In this document: piece after piece, positions 13,940 through 25,012 of the stretch
How positions within the stretch are numbered: the stretch's first letter is position 1
Layout of the letters: each line of letters opens with the position of its first letter
NCBI GenBank assembly: GCA_034620365.1
Contig: JAQGEQ010000192.1
Span: 2,165,001 to 2,229,000 of the forward strand
DNA length: 64,000 nucleotides
Origin: Pegea sp. RAD2-039
Lineage: Eukaryota > Chordata > Thaliacea > Salpida > Salpidae
Direction: 5' to 3'
Position numbers and translations under genes: made by a program
Notes under the pieces: generated by a model
The model's database searches: none
What the model saw: only the letters and a program-made list of their open reading frames with translations
What the model was told of the DNA's origin: nothing

Positions 13940-16593
13940 GTATCTGTGAAAACTCTTGCTGTCGAATTTTAACAGCTTATCAACTTAGGTTTAATATTAA
14001 GTTTTTAAATAAATACTTAAATATGTGGAGTTACTCATTAAGATATCTAAAGCAAGTTTCAGCTTTATTTCAGAAATCTTAGCATCTCTGAAATGTTTTC
14101 TATTATTAAGATCGCTTAACAAAAAATTTCATTAAAAACCAATAATTGAAATACTAATCTCTCAGTCAATTAGAAAGTCAGTCTTGTATTCTCTTAAGTA
14201 AACACTACAACTTGTTACTTGCGAATAATTTATTAACAACTTAGTTTTTTGGTCTTAAAAAACACTACGTATTTACCTTAGCTGCAAGAAATAAAATCAA
14301 ATATATATATTAAATGTTTGTTTCAGTACAGAGAACAAAAGCTCTGTAAATATAAGGGTATAATATATATTTTAACGATAGCTGTACTGATTAACATATA
14401 AAGTCTGCTGTTAAACATAAACTGTTCAAATATGTTAAATGTTTGTTGTCTTGAGGACCTTTAGAAAAAGAAATCAATTTGAAAGCTGAAAATAGTGTTT
14501 CTAATAAAAAGAGTCTAGTAGAAATTCAAAAGACAGATTATAAGCAGCTTAAGCACAGAATATTTTCCACATATTATATACCAAGATACATTGAATCATT
14601 GTGATGTCTACAAAAAATAATAATTTATGTTAATTTTTTTTTGTAGATATTAAAATTTATTAGCATTTTTAAGCATACAGTAAATTAGTAATTTTAGCTT
14701 TGTAATAATTTTAGTTTATGAAAATATATTTATGTTTACAAAATCTGTAATAAGATTTCTTAAAAGATGTCGTATTTCTATTTATTATAATTTATTTTTT
14801 CCCACAAATATTAGAAAAAATTATTTACTGTATTATTGCGAAAGTTTAATTTTCATCACCGAATTATCAGAATCTTGTTAATAAATGTAGGCCATTATTC
14901 TTTGTCGTCGGCCATATACCTGTTTAATTTTTAAAACAAGGTAGCAGTTAAATTTTTATCTTTTTTATTTTAGTTGATAGTTTTATCGGTTATTTTTTTA
15001 TCTTACTGACTAAGATGACATTTATTTATCCTTGCTATTTGCCAAATGAAAGTGATAACTTTTTTTATTTTTTGAAGTAATTTAAGTCTACTCAACGCTT
15101 ATTTAAGTTAGTTTAGTTTAATTAACACTTTTTTTTAGATATTTTTTTAAACATTAGGACAATATTTCAGTTTGAAATAATAATATGATAAAATCAATAA
15201 ATTTTATCAAACTATTTAGTTTTAATAATAATGCACAAATAATAATCTTTAACTAATAATATATTTGTATTCAAATTTCACTTTAATATAACTTTTTTAA
15301 TTTCTATATATTCTTTATTTCTATATATTTTTGCAAATAAAAAAGTCATTTTTTAAATTTGTTGTCTTAGGGTTGTTTTAGAATACTAGTAGGATAGTTA
15401 TAATTTTTAAAAGCTAGATTTTTAAGTATATTAGTATAATTTCACTACAAATTAGTTTTATTATTCGAAAGTTATGGTGTAAAGTATTGCCTTTATAATT
15501 TTTTCTTTGAAGTGTTGACATATTTTTATTAGGTGGTGCAATCAATTTGATTTATCTATCTGCCTTTTACTTTTAGTTGTTTAAAACTGTTTTTATATAT
15601 AAGAATATAAAATATACATTTTTAATTAATCATTAAATTTAAAATATAATTTTCATCTTCAAAATAGTCTTTAAGGATATAAATTTCCCACTAAAACTAT
15701 ATTTATAGTGTTTATAATTTATGATTCAATATATAATATTGATTATGTTCTTATGAATTATATACATAAATTTATCTGATAATTAACCTTTTAAAATATT
15801 CCTTATGTAAAACTAATCAGTTTTATAATGACCATTATTGTTTTTTTATTATAAACATGTAATAAAATGATTTGTAAACTCGGTTACTTAATTTATTTGT
15901 AATAAATTAAATGATAAAATATCAAATAATCTGTTATAAAAACTTTGACTAGCTTTACATTTTATAATTATTTTAATAATATATTATAACATTTCATTTT
16001 TTTAACTAAAGTTTATCTATATATAAAATAAAAGGTTTTTATGAAAATCTTTTATAATTATTGTTAAACAAAGCTGGATAATGCTTGATACTATGAAGGA
16101 AGGGAAACTAGGTTTTAATCTCATATTACAAGTCAGGTTATTTCATCTGAAATTTGTTGATTTTTCTGAAATGACTTCAATTTAAGTTCATTGATTAAAA
16201 ATGAATCAATCATTAGTGGAGTAAACCAAATTTTATATAATTGAAAATATTTTAAAATCATTTGGAATTACCTAAAAGATTTATGAGAAACAGAAATGTA
16301 TTTAGCAAAAATCATCAGTTTGAATGCAATTTATTAGTTTAATTTTGAAATCATTGATGCCATAAGTATTGATTATAAGAAATGTATTGAAAAAGGGAGC
16401 CATCAGCTTCAAATTAGTCTTTATGAAGGTTTGATTTCTGAATTTTATTTTTGATGTTTGTCACTGATCCAAAATGAACCATGCTTCTTGTTTTCTTTTG
16501 TACAGTTGGCTAAATGAGCAAAAACCAACTTTAACAACTTTTTAAACCAACTGCAATTTGTTACAGCTATATTTTAAGTCACCTAAGTGTACC
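13940..16593. other. AT-rich 5' region of the RBMX-like gene
   Basis: No coding similarity. Two good 3' splice sites lie just before the start codon: TTTTGTACAG ending at 16505 and TTTGTTACAG ending at 16566. This suggests that the 5' UTR of the RBMX-like mRNA is spliced and that the first exon and promoter are further upstream in this stretch, or near 13.2-13.9 kb. I could not place the first exon. Confidence 0.4.
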
Positions 16594-18131
16594 ATGAGTT
16601 TCAATATTGAAGGCAGAATTTTTGTAGGTGGACTTGATCATGATTGTGATGAGGCAGGTCTTGAACATCAATTCAAGATGTTTGGTGAAATATCCCAGAT
16701 CTTACTAATCCGTAATAGAGAGACTGGATTGTCAAGAGGATTTGCATTCATTTCATTTAAAGAGTCGTCTTCTGCTGAGGAAGCAATCAGAAGGATGCAT
16801 GGTGTTGAAGTAATGGGTCGATGTGTAACAGTAAAAAGAGCTGAAAAACAAGGAGGTCCTTCCTCATCTTTCCAAGATGAACGAAGCTCTCGCGGAGGTT
16901 ACAGAGGAGGCAGAGGTGGTCGTGGTAGAGGTTTTGGAAGAGGCTCTGGTGACAAGAGTGGAGATTATCATTTGAGACGTGAGGGTTATGAACAACGTAA
17001 AGGTGCTTACGATGACTTTTCCCCCTCAAAACGCGGCCCTGGGTATTTAGATGGGGGAGATGATTATACTAGTAGGTCTGACAAGTACGAAAGTAAAAGG
17101 AATTATAGTTCTCGCGGCGCTGGAGGATTTGATGTCGAGCGGGCTTCATATGGAGACGATTTTGATGAAGTACCAAAGAATGGATACAATCGAGGCGGTT
17201 CTAGATATACAAATTCACGAAACGGTAATTATGATCGATTAGGAGGTTATAATGACACTCGAAGTGGTTATGCTGGAAGAAAAGAAAGTCGATCTCAGAT
17301 GTATAGTGGATCAGGAAGGTCACGAAGTCCTATTACTCGATATGGCAGAGATGATAGCCCCCCAGTTCGCCGTCGAAATATGTCCCCTTATGATGGAAGC
17401 AGTCCAATCAGATCTATTCGAAGAGAAGCTTTCCGTGATTACTCACCATCAAATCGCGGGCGTAGTGGTCGAGGTGTAGCGCGAAGTGATGATCGTCGTT
17501 ACAACGCATCAGATAGCTTGTATCGAGAACTGTCACCTCAATTCAAGTCCAGACCACGGCAGAGCCCGACAGCTTATAGTTCTGGTCCTTATAAGCGCCG
17601 AGTCGATAGTCCAATCATATCCAAGTCGCCACCCCCGCGAAAGGCAGCTGGATACAATAATGGTCACCCTAAAAGCTCGCGAAGTTTCGCTGATTCTCGC
17701 AGTTATCAAAGCTCCCGGATGTATGAAAGTCAGGAGAGATCAGGTATTTGATAAAGATTGATTTCTATTTATCAGTTTAAGGACTAAATCTATAACTTTT
17801 TCTTGTCTCGAGTCTAATTAGTCTTAAAACTACTTTTCTAACATCAATCTGCTGCTAACTGCTTAAACTTCGTCTAGAAAAAACTACAAAAAGCTTTTCT
17901 TTCTTCACTTTTGATAATTAAATTATTATTTTGTTTACTTGAGGATTTGCCAATTCGCGCATCAGTCCAAACTTCAGTGATTCAGAACGCTTTCCAATAG
18001 AACACGAACACCACAGACATTTTGAGGGAGGTAGACGTGATAGTGGTGAACAATTGGACCGTTCAATCAAGAGATCTATACGCCGGGCAAGCCCTGAAAC
18101 TATGATGACGCGTTCAAGTCGTCGATTTTGA
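16594..18131 (+). CDS. RBMX/hnRNP G-like RNA-binding protein (RRM plus RGG/SR-like tail)
   Basis: Two coding exons, 16594-17743 and 17944-18131 (1338 nt, 445 aa). The start is the ATG in accATGAGT; the frame is open 12 codons further up but without an ATG and across a likely splice acceptor. Residues 5-85 form one RRM: RNP2 is IFVGGL and RNP1 is RGFAFISF. Then come RGG-type repeats (RGGYRGGRGGRGRGFGRG) and a long Tyr/Ser/Arg/Asp-rich low-complexity tail with SPI, RSRSP and RRASP motifs, ending TRSSRRF. This order matches RBMX/RBMXL1 and related glycine-rich RBPs, which bind pre-mRNA and regulate splicing in the nucleus. The exon-1 donor CAG/GTATTTG pairs in frame with CTTGAG/GATTTGCC; a second acceptor 42 nt further (TTCAG/AACGC) is also in frame. 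Exact paralogue (RBMX, CIRBP or RBM3 type) is uncertain. Confidence 0.88.
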
Positions 18132-19408
18132 TTAAATTCGTCAATTGATTTGAAAGTGGTCTTGTAAAGTTGAGTTTACTGGATCCATCTGAACTATTGA
18201 CTGCGGACAATTTTTACAGCAAATTAATTCGTTGTATTTGTATTGATTACAGTGATTTGGTATGTACAGATTGAATGATTGATGCTTTTTAATGGATTTA
18301 AACAGATCAGAAAAAGCTACTTACAGTTTTATATATCTAGCAGATGCTGTTGAAACTGCTTTTAGCAGAAACTTGTACAAATTTCTTTCTTTTCCCATTA
18401 ACTTGTTAAGTTAATCTTACAGTATACAACAGATGCTGATAAGAGTTTGAACTATTTTGTAAGATTATTTTAAAAGAGTACGTCAAATGCAAACACAGTC
18501 CTGGAACTCAACAATTATAAATGGAATCAACTGGTGGCGAAAATAGTTAAAACATGAAGATGGGTTTAGTTTAAATTACAGAAACTTGCATTTGTAAGTG
18601 TTGTTAAAATCCAGTTTAGATGTTGACATTTAACTAATTTACACAAAATATAAAATTGAGTTTCTTCAGTAAATATTTCCACTCTTCAATGTAAGTCTTT
18701 ATCTTTTGTAAGTCTTTATCGTTTGTAAAAACTAAACTTCAGCATTAAGCTTTACTCAAAGATTGGATGAACATCAAATGAGACTTCTGTAACTTATTAC
18801 TTAGTTTTTTAATATCCAAATCATTTGAACTGGCAGTGATTTTGTCAGAATTAGTTTGCAGTGAAGATTTTGAAAGATTACAAATAGATGGAGTGTTTAC
18901 TTTCAAATTGAAAAGTATTTTTATAAGATGGACATCAAAAATTACTCCAACGTTTAATGAGATTTTGCTAACAGTTTTCAGTGGTCTTCAACTTTGACAA
19001 TATCAGATCATTATATTATCTTCTTTTATTTTAAATATTTAAACGTTTCCTTGATTTAATCAAGAATTGAAAATAAAAAAAAACATATTTGCTGGTTGTA
19101 ATGAGCAATCATTGAAATCGCAAACTAAATTTACAGCGAATAAATTTAAAAAAAGTAATGAGAAGTAAACACTAATATCTGCTTCAACTAGCCAATTTAT
19201 AAAACTTAATCACGTGACTAGCTGGTGAATAGTTCTATTTCGCTGAATTTCTATTATTCGGTTGGAATAATAGTCTTTGAGGGCAACTAACTGCTTCAAT
19301 TTCACAGCAATTTTTTTTTTGAGTATTTTTATTATCAAACCATTGGAAATATAAAGAAAAGTAAAAAAAAATAAATTTTAAAATCTCGTAATTTAAGAAC
19401 AGAAAGTT
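18132..19408. other. Convergent 3' region of RBMX-like and ATG4 genes
   Basis: Holds the 3' UTRs of two genes that face each other. An AATAAA on the plus strand at 19072-19077 could end the RBMX-like mRNA. On the minus strand an AATAAA (TTTATT at 19328-19333) lies 76 bases past the ATG4 stop codon, a usual distance for polyadenylation. No coding similarity. Confidence 0.5.
19328..19333 (-). terminator. Polyadenylation signal of ATG4
   Basis: Reads AATAAA on the minus strand, 76 bases downstream of the ATG4 stop codon, in an otherwise non-coding A/T stretch. Assigned by position only. Confidence 0.5.
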
Positions 19409-22400
19409 TTACAGACAAAAGTCATCACTACCATACAAGATTTCAAAGTCACTATCACAATCAAGTCCACTAGTTCCTGCTTCTTGAAAATCGGCTTCTT
19501 GAAAATCTGCTTCTAATACTTTGAAATCTTCAGGCTCTCTAACATCCACACAACTTCCAACTGCTACATTAAAAATAGGATATTTCCGATTTTTTGAAGG
19601 CATCAGCTCTTCTATTTGTTTTATAAGATTATGAAAATCTTCTAAATCTCTACAGTAGAAACCAATGCAACAGCTAGGATTTAATCTTTTGCAACTCATC
19701 TAAAACAATTTTGAAATGTGTTATGTACAGAATCATTTAGAAGATTTACTAACTTTTCTTGGTGACCGGTTGTGGTAAGATGGTATGCAATTGTTGGAAA
19801 AGGTCGCTAACGTATCTGCTGGTTTACAATAGTGTGGGTCCAAGTACAGAAAATGTTCATCTGAAAAGTTTATCAAAAATGTTGCTAGCACCCTTGAATT
19901 AAAAACATTTTTTGCTTTACATTGTGCAAAGTGAAATTTGTGCAATAAATATTTAAAATCTTATTTACTAATTTGGAATCACTAAATATTTTTGTAGCAT
20001 TCATAGGTTTGGACTTTTTCATGAAAGATGCGGATATTTGTTGATATCTTAAAATTATCAAATTGTATGTTTTATGCAAAATTATATGATAGTTATTTAT
20101 GTACTTCAGCTTCGATGATTTAATAAAACTTTTCTTATCATCAATTTTGTTTACTTAGTACTTGATTATCAGCCACAAAATAATAAACTTTTAGATAAAC
20201 CATCCAAGTTTTTATCACATACTGATAGTTTTTACACTTTTACGTTTAAGAAGCATTACCAATTCCAAATAAAAGTTATTTAGTGAGAGTAATTACATAA
20301 AATGAGTTTAAAATAAGCAACTAACAAACCTTGATAGCCAACAAAGTACAAAGACCTATGAGTTCTTCCCCCAATAATGCCTGTTGATTGCTTGAAGGTA
20401 AGGATCTTCTTTAAAAGTTTGATGTCATGTGGATCTGTTCGTGAACTCCCTAACCGCAAAGGAATGAGAATTAGAACAGAATTGTTCTGATCTGCATCAT
20501 TAATTGGAATAAAAATCTCTTCAACATCCTTCTTGAAAACTGCAACAAAATAATATATAAAATCAGATTTACTGAAAAATAATTTTGTTTAACTTCATGA
20601 AAAACAACTTTAAAATCTTCAGTCTGAAACAATCTATTGTATTCTACTTAACTACAGATTTGTTGTCTAATAGACCTGTTACACAACATTGCGTTCCTTA
20701 TTATGTGCTTTATTAAGGTCTACAGGGCAACTACATTGTGACTTTTAACTATCACCTTATCAAAAATTGCAGTTTAGAATCTCACAAGTTAGAAAGATGC
20801 TAGTTCAAAAAAAGTGGCATCTAATTTAAAAATCTTTTTACGCCAGAAAAGAACTCAAAAAGAATCATTTTGACTCTGAAATAATTTATCACAAGCTTTT
20901 TCGACAAGGATACCAATGTAAGTATCATGATGTTTTAGGTGATTTAGCCGTAAGAAGTCTTACGGAAATGATTTTAACTCTAAATTTATATAAATAAAAA
21001 ATATTTTGATCAAATAAGAAGTAGCTAATGAAATTCTTTGAAATGCTTCAACAAAGTCGTCCAGATGCTAACAATTTTTCGTGTGAACAGCCACTTGCTG
21101 ATAGTAAGATTTTCTTTAAATGTTACGATTCAAAATAATAAGATAATATTATAAATGATTAAATCTTTTTATCCGATGAAGGCATTTCACTAGCAACTGG
21201 TATATGTTTCTATTCTGTATTTTCTTATTTAGTAGTTCTATGTTTTATTTGAAGCAGCAAATTTTATATGTTTCAGATTGCAGATAAAAACTAATGGCAA
21301 TTGATTTCTTGTCAACCAAATTACATAGAAATTGATTTTAAAATAAGAATATCTCAAGATGATAATTGTCATCAACTATTTTTACATTTACTCACAGTTT
21401 AGTTAATAAAATCTTACTTGTACAGTACTGTGAGACGTAAATTTGAAAATTGTTTAACTTTGGGTTTTTACTTTTTGCGCAAACACAAGCACTTTGAAGT
21501 ATATTAGCCGCTGTTACTGGTCCATACCAATCCCCAGCCCTACATCGCTGGTTTTGACCTAATTACAAATGATTTGAGATACAATTTTTAAAATTTACAT
21601 AAGGCCTTCAATTACAAACTTTCTCAACCAATTAAAACAATTCTAATTACCATGTTCAACTAAGGAATGTAGACCGAAAGGACATTTTTGATTCGGTTCA
21701 TCTAGAAACCATTTAATAATATTCCGATGAAAATCAGCTTCTTCTAAATTGAAATGGTTTGGTTTCCAACGCCATTCTCTACCTGTTTTAAAAATCCAAA
21801 TAAAATAAACAAAGTAATCAACCAGAAACTGAACTGAGGAAATGTGTAACAAGAGCTTGTGATAACATCATCTGAGCAGTCCTTAGCATACAACCCCAAC
21901 CAGTATCTGTTGTTAAATCACAACCTACAAATAAATATTTTCAATTATTAAATCATTGAGTTTACATTATTGACAAAAAACTGCTGATTTAAGATTAAAC
22001 CTGGAAGACTTTGAAAACCTTTTCTATAAGTAAACCAAATTTTGGAGTTGAAATCTTCTATAAATTCCTTGTAATCACATTTTCTGCTTTCATCATTACT
22101 TACAGAATTATTATCTGAAAATAAATTTTCATGAGAAACTTTTGTACATTTGAGTTCTCAATTTAAAAGTATCATTTATTTTGTTATAATGCTTAAACAT
22201 TTTGAATTACAAATATCAAAAGTTGTTAAGCTTTCATTTCCTCCTTTTATACTTTAGTATATTAACTTTATAAACTAACTGGATAAAAAAAGCTATAATT
22301 AAATAAAATTAATAACTGTATCTTTTTTCATGAAACTAAATAAAATGCAAGTGATTATTTCTAATAAAAGACTTAATGTTACTAATAGAGTATATTATAT

Positions 22401-23243
22401 GATCAAATATATTTTACAGAAATAAAAAAATCATTTGTCTCTTAGAAAACTTTGTAATACTTAAGAAACTATAATCTTATAACTTTATATAATTTTCTTA
22501 ACAGCAAAAAATATGAGTAATCTTTTACAAAAAACTAGAAACATGTATTTATCATATTTTTAAACCCAAAAAATATATTTAAGAAAAATTATAAAAAATT
22601 TTATAAGAAAAATGTGAAATTTATTTATAAAAATCTACATTTATAAAAAACCAATTTAAACTTAATTTTTACTTTAATTATTCTGCAAAAATATAAAATT
22701 AGAATTTATAATTGATGAATGTCATTCATAAATTTGGTAAATGTTTTGATACATAAAAAATTATGTTTATAAAAATTACTAAAAGTTTACAAACCAAAAG
22801 CAATTTTTTCCCAATCATCTTCAACTTCATCAGAAGGTAAATTATAACTAACTCCTAATAACCACAAAGGTTTATCTGACTTCAATTTATTCTGTATGTT
22901 CATCTCTAAAATTTTGTATAAAATTTATATCATATAATTATTATTTTATTGTATTAGAAAATATAAACAAAATTGATTGCTGTATATTATCACAAGAACA
23001 TTTCTTTGTAATCAAGTTTATAGCATTTTGATTTATTCAGAGCTAACTTAATAAGATTAAACAAAATATAAAGCTATAAGAGATTAATGTTAGAAATAAA
23101 AACTTACTGTATCTCCAGTTGTTTAAAGTTTCTTTGACTTTGCTTTTAACATTTGTATTTTCTGATTTTTCTTGATGAAGAGATGAACTAAATAAATTCT
23201 TCATATCATGAATAAAGTCATTTGGTAAATTTGCTGAGTTCAT
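19409..23243 (-). CDS. ATG4: ATG4 autophagy cysteine protease (ATG4C/D-like), 9 coding exons
   Basis: Coding exons in order: 23243-23108, 22905-22795, 22114-22001, 21924-21835, 21782-21651, 21558-21472, 20539-20330, 19860-19754, 19699-19409. They sum to 1278 nt in frame, 425 aa. The catalytic Cys lies in [16 protein letters not shown] (about residue 132) and the Asp/His pair in LYLDPHYC (about 301/303). Other landmarks: [65 protein letters not shown]. Family role: cleaves the C-terminus of Atg8/LC3/GABARAP proproteins and delipidates them in the cytosol. Similarity to the long ATG4C/D forms is closest ([16 protein letters not shown]). The C-terminus carries DSDFEIL, the LC3-interacting motif also seen in ATG4B. 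The IYVAQDC segment of vertebrate ATG4 was not found, so one small exon in 20540-21471 may be missing. The exon-4 donor (CTCA/GTTCAG) is weak. The first ATG is preceded by open frame without another ATG. Confidence 0.92.
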
Positions 23244-25012
23244 AATTACTGTTTTTCTACTCACGCGTGTTTAACAGACTCATTTACAACTAGTCAGAAA
23301 CGTTTTAGCAAATAATTGTAAGTAAACAATCTTGCTAAATTTTCTTTTCGCACTATAAAACATAAACAATGAAATAACTCTTTATCCTGTTTTAATTTTC
23401 TTGTTTAAATCATCTCTTTAAAGTTAATAGTTTTTATCTATTTACATGCAACAAGAAAATAATTCCATCATCAAAATAATATTGAGTAACTACTATTGAT
23501 GTATTTTACTTTACTAAAACTCCTGTATATAAAAAAAGCAAAATCAATAAAAAATACATACTTATTATTTATAAGTTTATTGATCAATCTAGAATCAAAG
23601 TCAATTAAAGCTCAATAACTAGTTTACATTTCTTTTTACCTTATATTTATGTATATTTATTACTCATATGTTAAATTCAAGTTTTGAAAAAACTTTTAAT
23701 TTTTGATTTTGCTCTTTATTGGTTTTTATAGAATCTGAGATAGTTTGCGAAATCTGACTTGATTATAACTTTGACTTTCAGTTAACAAATTACTAAGCCT
23801 TATAAAATCATTCTAAAGTAATTACACAGTCATGTGAAGATCTGATCAAACCAATTGTTTTGAAAGTTTTATTCAGGTGACCACGTTTTTCTTTAAGTGG
23901 TATAATAGTAACATTACCTTACTTTTCTGGGAAGATTCATTTATTTCACTTTTAGGTTTTAAAATAAGTTATCTAAAGAACTAAAATACGAAAGTTTATT
24001 ATTTTTTCTAAGCAGATATTCATAAAAAATTAAGATTACTTTTAGATTCCTATACGGAATTGATTTTCCTCTTTATCTACAAAATATGTAACAGTAATAC
24101 TAGTTAAATCTTTTTTAATATTACCTGTTTTTAATAACGAAATAAATCATAATTTTATTTTTTTTTAATATTTAAATAAAATCCTATTTGATGAATGATA
24201 AATTAAGATGATTCTCTAAACAATTAAATTCTTTATAAATTGTAAAAAATGCTCACTACTAATTAAGAAAAACTAGTTGTATGATAGGTAGTTTCCCTTC
24301 TAGCTGGCGGTCTTGTAAACATAATTTTGAAAAAAATTTACACTTTAATCCACACTGCTTTGTATGATGCTATAAATATTTGTTGCTGTTAGTTAGACAA
24401 TGTAACTGAATTTTAAAGCTTTTTTTATGAACTTTAGTTAACTTTTTGATACTATTGCTTTTCTAAAATACACTAATTAATTTTAGAGTAATTGTTTAAA
24501 AATTCATTTTTTTAAAATTTTTAATTAAAAAATCGAATAATTTAAATTAATAAAACAAATGAAAGTTATATTAATCTTTTCAAATAAGCATAAATTTTGG
24601 TTGATGATTAATTTTAGTTTTATAGTATCTTTTAGCTTATCATAGAATAAGTTAATGTTATTATAGTTTTATAAATGTTTATATTTTATTGTTTTATAAA
24701 GCAGTTATATATGTTGTTAGATATTGAACTTACTGTTATTTACATTAGAATTATGAAGTTATCCTTTGAATTTGTAAATACCTTATATGTATTCTTAGAT
24801 TCACTTAGACTTCTATATCAACCATAGAGATTGTTCTTCATTAATTAGATTATTTTATATTAAGTCAGTAAAATATTTTCTTATTTAATATAACACCAAC
24901 GTAGTTTTATTATCTAGTCGAGTGTTATTTTGAACAAACACTTTATTGTGTGTAGAAGTTTATAGACATCAAAGTATAAACATCAGGTAGTTCATATTTA
25001 TTTTTTTTCAGA
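23244..25012. promoter_or_regulatory. Shared upstream region of divergent ATG4 and PDE2A-like genes
   Basis: About 1.77 kb lies between two start codons that point away from each other. It should contain the ATG4 promoter. For PDE2A the first coding exon is preceded by TTTTTTTTCAG, so a noncoding 5' exon probably also lies here or overlaps the ATG4 side. The sequence is A/T-rich with no clear CpG island or TATA consensus that I would single out. Confidence 0.4.

Noticed and set aside
21028-21138. 37-codon plus-strand frame in an ATG4 intron
   Set aside because: Short, no similarity and opposite in strand to the gene; kept only as a possible accident.
21235-21345. Possible missing ATG4 exon (frame [13 protein letters not shown] on the minus strand)
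   Set aside because: Position is right for the missing segment but residues do not match the conserved VAQDC core and splice sites are poor.
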